Positions 1-13,262 of a stretch of DNA of 64,000 nt are shown piece after piece. Each line of letters begins with the position of its first letter. The stretch's first letter is position 1. The stretch lies in NCBI GenBank assembly GCA_023974075.1, contig CM043788.1, positions 27,625,980 to 27,689,979 of the forward strand. The letters are read 5' to 3'. Origin of the DNA: Chaenocephalus aceratus. Lineage: Eukaryota > Chordata > Actinopteri > Perciformes > Channichthyidae. Made by a program: the position numbers and the translations under genes. The notes beneath the pieces were generated by a model. That model was given only the letters and a program-made list of their open reading frames with translations, was not told where the DNA came from and ran no database searches.

Positions 1-917
1 GAGATCTAACTTACTTGTCTTGTCAGCCGGAGGAAGAGAGACCGGACACAAGGACTCAACAGGAGATATTGTAAAAACAACAGGAGGAGCTGTGTGCATG
101 GTCCTCCCATACAGGTCATCTATTGGCCCATATACAAACGATGGGCTTTCGTAGCGTATCAGTGCGCGCCAGCCGAGATGATCCGGAAACAATCTCTTAG
201 TTTGAAGCAAAACACATCTGGCGTCCGTTATCACACATTACTTTCACACACACACTTTCTACAACATTCCAGAGACTTGAGTTGTGTCTAAAGAATATTC
301 CCTTGCTCATATCTTACTCCCAATACAATGGTTTAATTTCTCATATTTTCAGCGTCTGGTTACACAGACTGCTATTATTAATACAAAGTAATTAAACACA
401 CATCTACTATTCAAGAGATGTAGACTTCCCTGACATGTTGGAGATCTTATCAAGAAGGTCCCTTCCCCCACCTAGCCTCCTGTCCTGCATAACTGCACCC
501 CCCCCCCCCCCCCTTTATGCAGAGTAATAAAACATGTTTAAGCTAACTACTCCACAATGTTGTAGCAATTTTACCCACACATGAAATAATACAGCAGATA
601 AGTCAATAGAATACAACCACAGGCATTGCTCAGCACAATTAATACATACATTTTATTCAGACCTTAATTGTGTGACCCAATTCTCAAGGCCTTTTTATAG
701 GTCTGCTTGACATGCATCATTAACTACAAGAATGTAACTGCCTTAAATCTGAGGAAAATCCCCCTTTGGCTTCCCCTGTTATTTGCACAAACTATTGATA
801 ATTAACAGGGAAACTCAAGGGGCCTCCCTCAATATCTGGAAATTGCAACAAGACTTTCTGCCATTCAAACGTAACACTTCTTATATATCAGGTGATAAAA
901 TCTTCAATTATCCACAG

Positions 918-921
918 TATA

Positions 922-957
<36 letters not shown>

Positions 958-1110
958 TATACTGTATATATATAGACTGATATACAATACAGCTTTATTT
1001 AGAAACTCTTAAACTGCTAATAGTCAACGTCTGTAGAACTACAAAACAGTATCCATTTGGCATGTGTGGATTAACAGTATATATATATATATATATATAT
1101 ATATACTGGG
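918..1110. repeat. two TA microsatellites
   Basis: Two runs of alternating TA lie at about 921-973 and 1076-1107. Each is followed by a similar stretch (gatatacaatacagctttattta), so they look like two copies of a short duplicated segment. No gene is evident in bases 1-917; that stretch contains only a poly-C run near 497-513. Confidence 0.9.
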
Positions 1111-1395
1111 TTGATATACAATACAGCTTTATTTATATACTGCCGTGTTATAGTCACGAAATACAATTAATCTATTTATACGTTCACCAACATGATGTTG
1201 CCATTGTTTTAGTTTCTCACGGAAAGATAACGCAACAACAACAAAGCCATTTTGTATTTTGTGAGTGTGGAATTACTATAGATTACACCAAATACACAAC
1301 TAATAGATACAAACAGTGAGAGTACATACCTTTCCTGAAGTTCATAATCAGGATTGCCTGCTGTTGTCTCTGTGTTCTCTGTTCGCTGTGTTCGT

Positions 1396-1488
1396 TGCTG
1401 CTGTGCTGTGCTGTGCTGTGCTGTGCTGTGCTGTGCTGTGCTGTGCTGTGCTGTGCTGTGCTGTGCTGTGCTGTGCTGTGCTGTGCTG
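1396..1488. repeat. GTGCT pentanucleotide microsatellite
   Basis: About eighteen copies of the pentamer CTGTG/GTGCT run head to tail. The unit contains no stop codon in several frames, which explains the overlapping Cys/Ala/Val/Leu and His/Ser/Thr/Ala/Gln reading frames on both strands. None of these is a credible protein. Confidence 0.95.
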
Positions 1489-1653
1489 GTTGTGCGGCTG
1501 GCGGTGCTGTGTCATGTGCGCAAAGCAGCCACTGCTGGCATTATTCATACTACGCAGGATCCTATCTCTGGAACCCATTGGTCGATTTGGGTGATTGACA
1601 CCTTTTTTGAAACTTTAGAGCCAATAGAATCGAGGGGGAGTTAGTAAACCCCA

Positions 1654-3190
1654 CTAAACACTTACGTCAAGTCCCACCCAGTTTTCCAGTCGGTCTAGTA
1701 ATATGCTGTGGTCAACAGTGTCAAACGCAGCACTGAGATCTAATAATACTAACACTGAAGTTCTGCCACTGTCTGTGTTTAAGTGGATGTCATTAAAGAC
1801 CTTTACAAGAGCAGTCTCAGTGCTGTGGTTTGGACGAAAGCCTGACTGGAACACATCGAAACAGTTATTTAAATGCAAGAAATTACTCAACTGTTGAAAA
1901 ACAACTTTTTCAATGATTTTACCTAGAAATGGGAGGTTTGATATGGGCCTGTAATTGTTCATTACTGAAGCATCTAGATTATTCTTTTTTAAGAGCGGTT
2001 TAATGACTGCAGTTTTCAGGGCCTGTGGAAAAATACCTGAGTGAAGAGATTTGTTTACTATATGAAGTAGTTCTGAGGCCATGCAAGGCAAAACATCTTT
2101 GAAAAATCCTGTTGGAATAATATCAAGGCAGCAGGAGGAGGATTTCAGAAGTTGTATAATGTCCTCTAGGTTTTTATCATTAATCTGATGGAATTGTGTC
2201 ATGATTTCTGAATTGATGTTAAGTGGACACAGAGACAACACATTTGCTGTTCCTGATGCGGCACTGACTGCTTGTCTGATTTTCTGAATTTTGTCAGTGA
2301 AAAAGGAGGCAAAATCATTGCACACCCTGGTGGATAGAAATTCAGAGGCTACTGACACTGGGGGGTTAGTTAGTCTGTCGACGGTAGCAAACAAGGCATG
2401 TGCGTTGTTTTTGTTTTTGGTAATGATGTCAGAGAAGAACGATTGTCGTGCGTTTTTAAATTCCAAATTATAAAGGCCAAGTCTCTCTTTATAAATGTCA
2501 AAGTGAACCTGGAGATTTGTTTTTCGCCACCTGCGTTCAGCTTTTCGACATTCTCTTTTTTCTGTTTTCACGGTCATGGCCTTTCTCCATGGAGATATTT
2601 TCTTCCCAGTCACTTCCTTTACCTTAATTGGAGCAATGGTATCTATAACATTTTTAATTTTTGAATTAAAATGATCTACTAGCTCATTTACTGAGGTGTT
2701 AGCAGGGGCAAGTGTGGTAGAAAAATTCTGAGTAAACATTTCCCTAGTATTTTCAGTTAAATATCGCTTTGTGGTTACCTCTTTTTGAACATTTGTGTGA
2801 ACAGAAATAGAGCTCTCAAAGAAAACACAGGAATGGTCAGACAGTGCAACATCAGTCACCACAACCTTAGAGATATTCAGACCCTTTGAGATAATTAAGT
2901 CCAGAGTGTGCCCCTTATTGTGCGTGGGCTCCGTCACATGCTGAGTCAGTCCATAGCTATCAAGAACACAAAACAGTTCTTTAGCCCCTCTGTCCTGGGG
3001 GTTGTCAACATGGATGTTAAAATCACCAACAATGACTAGACGGTCAAAGTCAATACACACTATAGACAGCAGTTCAGTAAAATCATCAAAAAAGCTTGCA
3101 CAGTATTTGGGTGGTCTATAGATATTTAGGAACAGAGCTCGAGAGGAGCATTTCAGCTGAAGGGCCACATATTCAAAATAATCAAAGTTT
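1654..3190 (-). pseudogene. LINE ORF2: endonuclease C-part and RT N-part
   Basis: About 504 open residues. The N-terminal third is the second half of an APE-type endonuclease: a GDFNIH block, then a conserved SDHS motif near residue 110, both typical catalytic-core signatures. It continues into the RT fingers (NNYRPISNLPFLGKIIEK, then FQSGFRPNHSTETAL) and motif A (LLDLSAAFDTVDH). Translation is lost within twenty residues after motif A, so motifs B, C (YADD) and the C-terminal domain are missing. The open frame suggests a fairly young copy. It cannot act alone because the RT is truncated. Confidence 0.85.
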
Positions 3191-4737
3191 CCATACCCTC
3201 ATTACCTCTGCCCGCCCTACCACCTGTCCTTTGGACCCTATCCCTTCAAACCTCCTTCAGACTATCGCTCCTGATATTCTACCGTTTCTCACCCATTTCA
3301 TCAACACTTCCCTAACTTCTGGTCACTTTCCAAACAGTCTCAAGGAGGCAAGAGTAAACCCTCTCCTAAAGAAACCCACTCTCAACCCGTCTGATGTTAT
3401 AAACTACAGGCCTGTCTCTCTCCTCCCGTTCCTGTCTAAAACACTTGAACGTGCTGTCTTTAAACAACTCTCCTGTTATCTCCATCAGAACAACCTTCTG
3501 GATCCGCACCAGTCTGGTTTCAAGGCAGGTCACTCCACAGAAGCTGCTCTCATTGCTGTCACTGATGAACTGCACACTGCCAAAGCAGCATCCCTCTCTT
3601 CTGTCATCATCCTGTTGGACCTGTCTGCTGCATTCGACACAGTGAACCATCAGATCCTCCTTCGCACTCTCCAAGAACTTGGAGTTTCAGGCTCTGCACT
3701 TTCCCTCCTCACCTCATACCTCAAAGACCGTACCTACAGGGTAACTTGGAGAGGGTCCGAGTCCGACCCTTGTCAATTAACTACAGGGGTCCCTCAGGGC
3801 TCTGTTCTTGGTCCTCTCCTCTTCTCCCTGTACACAAACTCGCTCGGATCTGTCATTAGCCCGCATGGTTTTTCATACCACTGCTACGCTGACGACACCC
3901 AATTAATTCTGTCCTTTCCCCGCTCAGAGACCCAGGTCATCGCACGCATCTCTGCTTGTTTAGCTGACATCTCTCAGTGGATGTCCGCTCATCATCTCAA
4001 GCTCAACCTTGACCAAACTGAACTGCTTTTCCTTCCGGGAAAAGATTGTCCCACTCTTGACCTGACCATCAACATCGGCACCTCTGTTGTTTCCCCGACC
4101 CAGACTGCAAGGAATCTGGGTGTGATCCTAGATAACAACCTGTCCTTCACTGCAAACATCGCTGCTACAACCCGTTGCTGCAGATACACGCTTTACAACA
4201 TCAGGAAGATACGTCCCCAGCTGACCCAGAAAGCGACGCAGCTTCTGGTCCAGGCTTTCGTCACCCCACGCCTAGACTACTGCAACTCCCTCCTGGCTGG
4301 TCTACCTGCATGTGCCATCCGACCTCTGCAGCTCATCCAGAATGCAGCGGCTCGTCTGGTCTTCAACCTTCCTACATTTTCCCACACCACGCCGCTCCTC
4401 CGCTCCCTTCATTGGCTTCCGGTAACTGCTAGAATTCACTTCAAGACACTGGTACTTGCGTACCATACTGAAAAATGGATCTGGCCCTTCCTACATCCAG
4501 GACATGGTTAAACTGTACACCCCAGCATGTGCTCTACGCTCTGCATCAGCCAAACGACTCGCTGCACCCTCGCTGCGAGGGGGACCCAAGTTCCCATCAG
4601 CAAAAACACGTGGGTTTGCTATCCTGGCTCCAAAATGGTGGAATGAGCTCCCCATTGACATCAGGACAGCAGAAAGCTTACACACCTTCCGGCGCAGACT
4701 GAAAACTCATCTCTTTCGACACCACCTCGAGCGATAG
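3191..4737 (+). pseudogene. L2-type reverse transcriptase, 5'-truncated, one frameshift
   Basis: The frame carries most of an RT: YRPVSLLPFLSKTLE, HQSGFKAGHSTEAAL, LLDLSAAFDTVNH (motif A), GVPQGSVLGPLLFSLY (motif B) and YADDTQL (motif C, catalytic Asp pair intact). It continues through the thumb to HWLPVTARI. Near 4470, at a run of A, the frame shifts. The last 80 or so residues (NGSGPSYIQDMVK to LKTHLFRHH) continue in another frame and end at 4737. The endonuclease and ORF1 are missing because the copy is 5'-truncated. Family membership is firm; the exact L2 subfamily is not resolved. Confidence 0.85.
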
Positions 4738-4957
4738 CATTACTAACAAAGAACTGCTAACAGAGCACTTATATACTAATAAAGGACTGGCTTATCTATA
4801 GCCAGTTGAGTAGCACTTGAAATGTTTGGCTCTATGAAACCTGATGTACTTATATGATTCTGTTGTCTTCAAGGTTGTGTCTTCCTGGTCGAATGTACTT
4901 GTTGTAAGTCGCTTTGGATAAAAGCGTCAGCTAAATGCAATGTAATGTAATGTAATA
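3191..4957 (+). mobile_element. 5'-truncated L2-type LINE inserted in the antisense LINE
   Basis: A sense-strand LINE copy that begins in the RT domain and keeps its 3' end. The tail contains the motif tcgctttggataaaagcgtc followed by TGTAA repeats (about 4905-4957), the 3' signature of fish L2 elements and of the SINEs they mobilise. On either side the antisense LINE endonuclease resumes, which fixes the boundaries to a few bases. A target duplication is not obvious. Confidence 0.85.
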
Positions 4958-5440
4958 CGATGTCTTCCTGCATTGAAGGGAATCATTGAACAGAATAGCA
5001 ACTCCACCCCCTTTCTTATGCATTATTTCCTGACTCATAAAACTAAAGTTGGGAGGGGTTGATTCAATAAGAACAGCTGCACTGTTATTTTGTTCAATCC
5101 AAGTTTCTGTTAAAAACATAAAATCGAGATTGTGCTCAGTGATAAAATCATTGATTAAAAATGTTTTTCCTGCCAAAGACCTGACATTTAATAAAGCTAG
5201 TTTAAGTTTGTTAAACACACTATCAGTCATGTTTTTTGTAACAAGCTGTGGCTGACATGGAATCACTGCTAAATTAGATAAACTCACACAAACGTTTGGG
5301 CGCTTCCTGTTTCTATGATTCACCGCTCTTAATCTATTACCTATCAACACAGATATCGGCAAAGCTACTGGCAGGCAGGGCCCCGACATGTCCTGGAAAG
5401 AGTTGAGAGTGCCATATGCCCTTGAGCCTGGACCCCACAC
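4958..5440 (-). pseudogene. LINE ORF2 N-terminus: APE-type endonuclease start
   Basis: On the minus strand, after a leader of about 75 residues, the motif LALLNVRSLAGK opens the endonuclease. It is followed by LDFMFLTETWI (catalytic Glu of the ETW motif) and GGGVAILF. The frame is cut at about 4958 by the inserted LINE and picks up again beyond 3190. No stop or frameshift is seen in this part. Confidence 0.8.
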
Positions 5441-5775
5441 ATATCAGTGAGAGTTTGTTGTGTTTTGTACACACACATTCTTATCAGGCTTCGGAGACTG
5501 CAGATGCTTTCTTGAAGGGAGGGGAGGTGGTTGACGTAGGCCCGGTGATGGAGACGGGGGAGATGGTGCGGGGGTAGAGGACATGCTGCCAAGGTGGGGA
5601 GGTGGTTGACGTAGGCGCGGTGATGAAGACGGAGGAGATGGTGCGCGTCTCCGCGGTGATTTTGGTGGGCATCGTTGAGGAGCGGGGGTAAAGGACATGC
5701 TGCCAGCCCTGCGTATCGCCTTAGTTTGGTCTTTGAACTCCAGGAAGGAATCGGTGCCAACCCTCTGTATCTCCT

Positions 5776-6180
5776 TCATGTGTTCAACGATCTCCAGGAG
5801 GGTGGGCGAGGGTGAAAGGGTGAACGGAGTATCCTCAAAGGCGTTGACAGGGGGGGGGTGACGGGTGGTGGAGACTCCTCCGTGTGTCTCATATGTCTCC
5901 CATAATCAGAACATTCCTCAGGCGGGTGCAGTGATAATTCTTCAGGGTTTTCTGAGCGATGTGTTGTGTCTTTCTCCTGTTTTGATTCCTCTTGCCGCTT
6001 GTCCTTGGCAGAGGGAACAGATTGATGATGCAGGCAGTTGAATATGTTAGAGATAAACAATTTCACTCCTGACTTGTTCAGGCAAACTCCATTTGCCTTG
6101 AAAAGATGTCTGCGGTCCCAGAAAAAGTTAAAATTGTCAATAAAATGAACAGAATGGTCAGTACATACAGTTGAAAGCCA
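5776..6180 (-). pseudogene. LINE ORF1 C-terminus, esterase-like
   Basis: The minus-strand frame shows HSVHFIDNFNFFWDRRHLFKANGVCLNKSG, resembling the last block of the SGNH/esterase-like domain found in ORF1 of several fish L2/CR1 LINEs. A proline- and charge-rich tail follows and ends at 5776. The upstream part of ORF1 is replaced by CA repeats, so the catalytic Ser and Asn blocks are not present. About 340 bases of proline/arginine-rich sequence separate it from ORF2. Confidence 0.6.
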
Positions 6181-6203
6181 GGTGTTCAGTGCAAACAATC
6201 TCA

Positions 6204-6644
<441 letters not shown>

Positions 6645-6749
6645 ACACCGATGATGATGAATGATCAAGAGAAGAGAGAGAGTAATGTAACCTCCTAATG
6701 TAATGTATAATTCCTATGAAAATGTTGAAAAAGTGCTCAAACTTCACAT

Positions 6750-6990
6750 GTGTGCCAACAGTGCAGCCATGAAGAGATCTACAGGACAGTTTTGAGATGT
6801 CTTCAAATGCTGTTGCCATGGCAACACAATGCTCACCATGAAACACGGTTTTCTCATAACTTCAGTGAAAATGCTCGAAATGGCCCAAAACATCACAGGT
6901 TTGGTAACGATGCAGCCATCAACATATCTAAGCGTATTATGGGGTGTCATCAAATGCCATTGCCATGGCGACAGATAATTCACCATCAAG
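6750..6990. repeat. imperfect direct duplication, period about 150 bp
   Basis: Two related blocks (about 6752-6830 and 6902-6975) share gtgcagccat/atgcagccat, tcttcaaatgctgttgccatgg/tcatcaaatgccattgccatgg and the following caacac/cgacag. A weaker third trace occurs near 7810. The rest of 6660-7340 holds many short ttcagct motifs and no gene I can support. Confidence 0.5.
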
Positions 6991-7352
6991 TTAGTTCAAA
7001 AGTTTACAGTCAAAATATTCTGCTGCTTTCCCAAGCCTTTTTACTTTCTTTTCTCATCTTAATACAAATTCATTCACTACTACTTACATCTGATATTTAA
7101 CTCCTTCAGCCTATTTTCAGCTGCAGAAACCATTCAACTATTATATTATTCAGCTATTTCAGGACATCAAGGCTATACATGTTATTGTTTATACCTTTTT
7201 TTAAACCTTTTCTTTGAAATATTAAGCTTTTTCTGCATTTTTGTAGCTAAAAGCAGCTACCATTCAGCTAATAACATATTCAGCTTTTTCTGCATTTTCA
7301 GCTAAATTCAGCCATAAATGTTCACAGTTTACAGCATTCGCACGCATTTTCT

Positions 7353-7563
7353 GCAGGAAAGGCGTGTGGTGCAGTGGATAGAGCCTTGGTGTTGGGGTCA
7401 GGGGGTCACAGGTTCAAACCCCACTGCAATCAGCATGTTGTTGTGTCCCTGGGCAAGACACTTCACCCCAAATTGCTCCTGTGGGGATTGCCCACAGTAT
7501 TGAGTATATATATATTTTTTTTGGATAAAAGCGTCTAACAAGTGACATGTAATGTAATGAAAT
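7353..7563 (+). mobile_element. tRNA-derived SINE with L2-type tail
   Basis: A tRNA-like head shows an A-box (TGGTGCAGTGGATAGAGC) and a B-box (GGTTCAAACCC). A conserved central segment follows (tgtccctgggcaagacacttcacccc), as in fish V-SINE-like families, and then the tail ggataaaagcgtc with TGTAATG repeats. It is flanked by the 9-bp direct repeat GCATTTTCT (7344-7352 and 7564-7572). The tail matches the 3' end of the L2-type LINE near 4905-4957, its likely source of retrotransposition enzymes. No gene is seen in 7573-8589. Confidence 0.85.
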
Positions 7564-8830
7564 GCATTTTCTAGTTAGTGCGAATGCTGTTTACAGCATT
7601 CCACTATAGTTCTTCAAATCTTTATTCTTCCCCTTATTTCAGCCAATACTTTGGCTCTCCATAACTTCAGCTTATTTTCAGTTACAGAAACCATTCAAAT
7701 ATTAAACTATTCAGCCTGTTCAGGAATCGATGGGAAACCTTCAACATTTTCAAAATATTTTATACTTTTTGAAATATTCAGCTTTTTAAACAATTTTTTT
7801 AACATTGAAGTCAATGGGAGATGTCTTCAAATCCTGTTTTCCTACACCTTGCGCCAAATGCTACTCCTTCGACATACTTTCAGCTAGACACTTCATTCCA
7901 ACTTTCAAATGATCACAAGACCTTCAGCTATTCAATTCCTATTCAGATTTTTGATATCTTTTAAACATTTTGAGATATTGAATTTAGTTTGGAGCTTAGA
8001 GAGGCCTTTTTCAGATTTTAACATTAGAGTGGATGGAGCAGCTCGTTAAGTTTAGAGTACTTTGATCTCAAAACAGAGTGCAGCAGTGCCTGCAATTCTC
8101 CCCCCAAAATATTTTAAACTAGCCATAATTCCCAAACCCTTTCATGAAAAACGTAGGAAAATTAAAAAAAATTAAGAAAAGAAATTAAACAAAATGCCTC
8201 TTGAGGGCATGAAGAGAGAGAAAAATCCAGCTAGCTCCCAATTGATTGCCATGTTAAATTATTCTGGATCTTTCTTCAGAGCAGAGAGAAGTACACTTTA
8301 GACAAACTGCTCCCATCTCCACATTTTACACACAAAACCCAAAAAAAATACATATTTCAGTTCATGGGGGTTCCCTGATGCTCACGGTCTGGTCATTTTT
8401 TGATAAGAGCCATCGTTTTTGTACAGGTGGCAAAATTGTCAGATATAATCCCCAATGCATTCTTATGGGACTCAGTGCTGCAGTTGGTTGTCATGGTGTT
8501 GCTGGGCAGATTGGAGCCACACACACATGTGAGTGACATAATCCAATCAGAGCAGACACCATGGACACCTTTGATCTCTGGGTTTACACCATAGACTGTA
8601 TATATAAATGGACATAGGGTCCGTGACGTCACCCATAGGATTCTGCAGAGTTGCCGTTAAGCCCTTAGTAGGCGGAGTCGGCCACTAACGGCTCGACAGT
8701 GACGTCAGAGTTCAACTCCCGCCTGTTCCAGCCTGCTCCAAATAAGGGCAAAGAGGCGGAGCCGAAGCGGGACCTGCTGCCACCGAGCTGGAAATTCCAG
8801 AGCTAGCTGAAGCTACCAAGCTAAGCTAAC

Positions 8831-9540
8831 ATGCTCCCCATCTGCACACTGCCGTCGCATTTTACGTTTCTAAGGTAAGCGGACATGAAACTATTCAGCA
8901 AAGTTATTGAGTTTTTAGCATAATATTTCAGAATCTTAAAACCCCTTAATGTTTGTATGCAATTGTGCTAAATTCAACACTGGAATCAAGCAAATATTAA
9001 TATGTTTGCATGACATTAGTTATTTATATTTTGCCATCACTGAACTATACGTTTAATACATTTAAGTCAAGCTAAGGTACATGTGATGGTAGCTAGTTAG
9101 TGCTCTTACCTGTGAGGCCTCCTCCAAACAGCATAATAACCAGACTGTATCATTACAACTGAGTACCAGTTCTAGATCCTTGTCTTTAGACAAACAATTC
9201 AAAAGACAACATGTATTTAAAGACCAATTTTTATTTGAAGGTGCCTCTTAACCTGAGATATTAGTTATACAGTAATAGTATTGACAATCTAAAAAAACTG
9301 AGCAACTCAACAGTCAACTTTATGTTTCTTATTGTCTAAAGCATTTATTATTTTCATTTTCCCCCTCTCATATTCAGTGTGGACGGATTGAGACAGCGTG
9401 GTGTCCATAGAGCAGCAGAGACTTCAGGGAGAAACCTCCGTGTGATGGACGTCCAGTCTCTTGGTGTGGAGAGGACTGAGGATCTTTCCTCAGCGAGGAA
9501 GACCAGGCCTGATGGAGGAGCCCATGATGGGCACAGCTGA
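8831..9540 (+). CDS. SGNH-derived short protein of E1, two exons
   Basis: Exons 8831-8874 and 9378-9540 join across a canonical gtaag...ttcag intron to give an open frame of 68 aa. The segment RGVHRAAETSGRNLRV aligns in frame with RGAQRATETISSNLGLDLRV just after the GDS block of the intact SGNH hydrolase in E3. The catalytic Ser block itself is altered and everything downstream is lost, so it cannot be an esterase. E2 has the same two exons with identical lengths (44 and 163 nt) and an open frame. Whether a protein is made is unknown. Confidence 0.45.
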
Positions 9541-10228
9541 TACCAACTGCACAGGCCTAGTCTGTCACTTTATTTGACTTTGTGTTTACTTATATATTTA
9601 ATACACTGCAAAAAAGGAATTTTAAGAAAGTAAAAAAAACTTGTTTCTGGGAAAAAAAGTCTTATTTTTCATCTAAAAAGATAAATAATCTTGTTAAGAA
9701 TTTTTTGGTTAAGAAAAGTATTCTTCCTTTAAGACAATCTATCTTACTTTTTCTTATTAAGAAATGATATCTTATATTGAGATAGATTTAACCAGTAACA
9801 AGCTGCAGCATTGGTTTTCATAAATTCCGGGCATAGAACAGATTTTTTTTTTCTTATTTTAAGAAATAAATCATCACACAACTTCTCAATTTAAGAATCT
9901 CATGAAATTACACCAATTTTACATACAGTATATATTTGTATTCATTGTCGAGAGCTGCATCTTCACTTTTCACATTGCCATTGAGACAACTGTGGTGTGG
10001 AATACACAACAGACACCTAAAATACAAGTAGAAGAATTAACATAACCAAAATTGAAAACTGTTTCAAATGACCAATGACACATTTGAAAACACAGCAGAT
10101 TGTATTTTCATTTAGAATTAGGTTCTTTTCACAACTTTATACATTTTCCAGCCAAATCAACACGCATGTTTCCACTCTTGTCTGACAAGTAGAAGTCATT
10201 GCAATACTAAAGTGTCTAGGAATACCTT

Positions 10229-13201
10229 TTATGAAACATCAGATGACTCTTTATGCAGTCCAACCACATCTCCCAGATAATATTTTATAGGGACATAGAC
10301 TTTATCTTTGTGATTGAAACTGTAATATGCCGTGTAATCTACTAAGTTTTCAGAACATAACAGTTCAGTTGCTTCGGCCATGATTGGTATCTCTATATTA
10401 TATGCCATGTAATCTTTATCATAACAAATGGTGTTGTGTTGTTGGAACTCAAAACAATATAATGATGAATTTATAACATAGATATTTCTCAGAAGTCCAA
10501 ATACTGGTAAATTATTAGAATTAACAGTATTCACAAGTAATGACTTATCCCGTATATATTTGTTGCCATTTAGATTGATCCATTTAACAGAAACAGCATG
10601 GTTTACTTGGTCATGTCCAAGAAAGGCCCTCATTTTTTCTTTTAAGTATGACATGTCATCTATTTCAGATGTGGGCCCCAGTGAACACTCACTTTAAGAA
10701 ATTGGGTGCTCAGACAGACTTACATTTTGACAACATTCATACATTTGGTTATGCCTTATTAAAGACTTGTTAGCATTTTTAAAATTTAGTTTTGAGGCCC
10801 ATTGTTTGAAAAAGCAATGCTTTGATTCAAATCTCATGCACATATGACGGACCATTGGTCCAAGTAGTTTAATCTGGGATGGAATATGAACCAAGTAATG
10901 TTGTTTTGGTGTTATGTTGTTATCTGGGAACATGTTCTTCATATGCTTTAAATGCTGTTCAATTAGTGTTTTCAAGTTGTTAATAGTCTGTAGACCAATA
11001 ACAGGAGCAAACAAAATTTGAACAATCTCTATGAGTTGAAGAATGATTGTGTAATATTCATTGCCTTTAACTGTATCAATTAGAAATGGCAGTATTTTTA
11101 GTAGAACAATCATTTGACCAGAAGACTGCTTCAACTTATTATCATTTGAAGCTAATGTGTTGTAGGATATAGGGCTTGGTTTATCCCTGACATCAAGTGG
11201 AGAGTAGGGAAATCCAATTAATGCAGTGTTGAGAACATCCAAGTCTAGCTGTCCTAAAAGAACTAAATGTTTTATCACACACTTGATTTCTTGTGGAGCA
11301 ATGCCTTCAAGAATGATATGCATTATATCTTGGGGTGTTTGTTGGATCAAGTTAAAGGCTGGGAAATCTACCAGTTTGCTCCTTCTGTTGATGCCGTATG
11401 TAGTTTTTAAGCTTCTCCTGAGAAACTCAGTGTTGGCCTTCTCAATGTCACTGCACTGCCGGACATGTCTCTCTATTGTCCTTTCCTCAAAGTTAACCTC
11501 ATCAAAATGGGATTGCATGTGCTCAAATGAACATTCACACTGCCGGCATTTACTATAAGCAAAACCAACACCCTCTTTAAATCCACACAGCTCATGCTGA
11601 GCTGGGGTGTCTCCACATATTGAAACTAATGCTCCAAATATTTCACGTTCACCATTCCCAGTTTGAATTTTAACACCGTCGTAAAGCATTAATAAATCCT
11701 CTTGCAACCTTTCCAATATACTATCAACTCTACAATCAGAGAGCTCACTCTTCTGTGCAATGGCGAGTAGGCGAATAGCAGCTAGTTTTGATCTATATTT
11801 AGGATTAATGTTTCCCAATGTATAATAGAACATTAGCAACTTATTTTTTGAAGCAACAGACCCTAGAGGGTTACAAATTTCAATTTCATCAGAGTAATGG
11901 ATTATCTGTAAAGCAGAAGGCCGGGAAGTAAAAAAAGGGTGTGATTTCATTAATTCTCCATCTATGATGTCATACAAATACCCACTTCTGGATTTCTGCT
12001 GCTTGTCTATCATTGCCAAGACTTTTGGATGGGACAATAACTGTTCCAAACTTTTGATCAGAGGTATATAATGAAAACATCTGGGTTTGGTATAGAGGAC
12101 TCTTTTTGTCCCTTTTTTCAGCAAGCAAGCAGTATACCCAACAGTAACCTCCTCTGACTCCACACAATTGAAATTCTTCTTAATCACACTGTCCTGCCTG
12201 TACGTTGTTGAAACAGAGGCAAATGGATCCTCAATCCGATCAAATACTGCCATAGCCTCCTTTTCAAGTTCACATCCTTTATGTCGCTGGAATGCTGTTT
12301 GTAGCTGACTCCTCAGATTAGTCACCAACAGGGCTTGTCATTCACACCACTCTGAAACCCAGACCAGTAAGGACAACAAATTACATTATAATTATAGATA
12401 GGCTACGATTCAGAGTGAGAGATAGCAAACTCCTATATGTTAACACGCTCCAACAGCATGCATAGCTGCGATAGTTGACAACATGTAAGTAAAGGGCTAA
12501 TTAGCATTTTTGCAATTTACAGTAAAAAATTATCAACAGAGGCACTGGTCAAATTACGTTTATAATCGTGAATGAAGACAAACCTGTGAAAGATGGTGTT
12601 TTTCTCTTGCAGTCAACACAATAGCAGTAGCTTGTCTGGTCAGAAAGTCATAGCCGGTGTCCTCCTTTATGAAAAGAAAAATTAATAATGAAAGCATTTG
12701 TTATGCATCGCTGTTCAGATTAGCACAATTAAGAATTAACTAATTGCATTTGATTGAGTGCTAAAGAATACTATCAATATTTTTACCTCAGATTGATGGG
12801 TTGGTGAAGAACCACCTGCAGGCATATTTGGGAGATTCAAAGTGGTATTTGAAGAATCATCAGCAGTCCGAGACAGAGCAGGTTGCCGTGAAGAGGTAAG
12901 GGGGCTATTGTCAAAGCCAGAGTACAATGACTCATTGATGTCAAAATCACCAAAATGATCCGGAGCGACAAAATCTGGACTGGAGGGCAATGTGATGTTC
13001 TCCAAAATGGTGTCATTCTCTGGTGGCACTCTGTTCTCCAGCGTTGAATCCTCTTGTTGCACCATGTTCTCAACCGTTTCATCAGCTGGTCTGTATAAAA
13101 GGGCATACTGAGGATGTTAGAGGTGCAGGGCCCAAATTCATAATATATCTTTGCAAATAAATAAATAAAAACATGTCAGAATGACTAAATTGTGAAAGGG
13201 C

Positions 13202-13262
<61 letters not shown>

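Larger units (their letters stand above)
1654..6190 (-). mobile_element. L2/CR1-type LINE, antisense, split by another LINE
   Basis: On the minus strand the order is the end of ORF1 (about 6180-5776), the ORF2 endonuclease start (5440 to about 4960), then the endonuclease end and reverse transcriptase start (about 3190-1654). The two ORF2 parts join in sense across a second LINE at about 3191-4957. The coding sequence stops at RT motif A, near 1670, so the catalytic YADD region, the C-terminus and the 3' tail are absent. LINEs normally lose the 5' end, so loss of the 3' half points to a later deletion or rearrangement. The 5' side runs into a CA microsatellite. Confidence 0.85.

Noticed and set aside
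1316..1644. Overlapping Cys/Ala/Leu-rich ORFs on both strands
   Set aside because: They are read-through frames of the GTGCT microsatellite with no motif.
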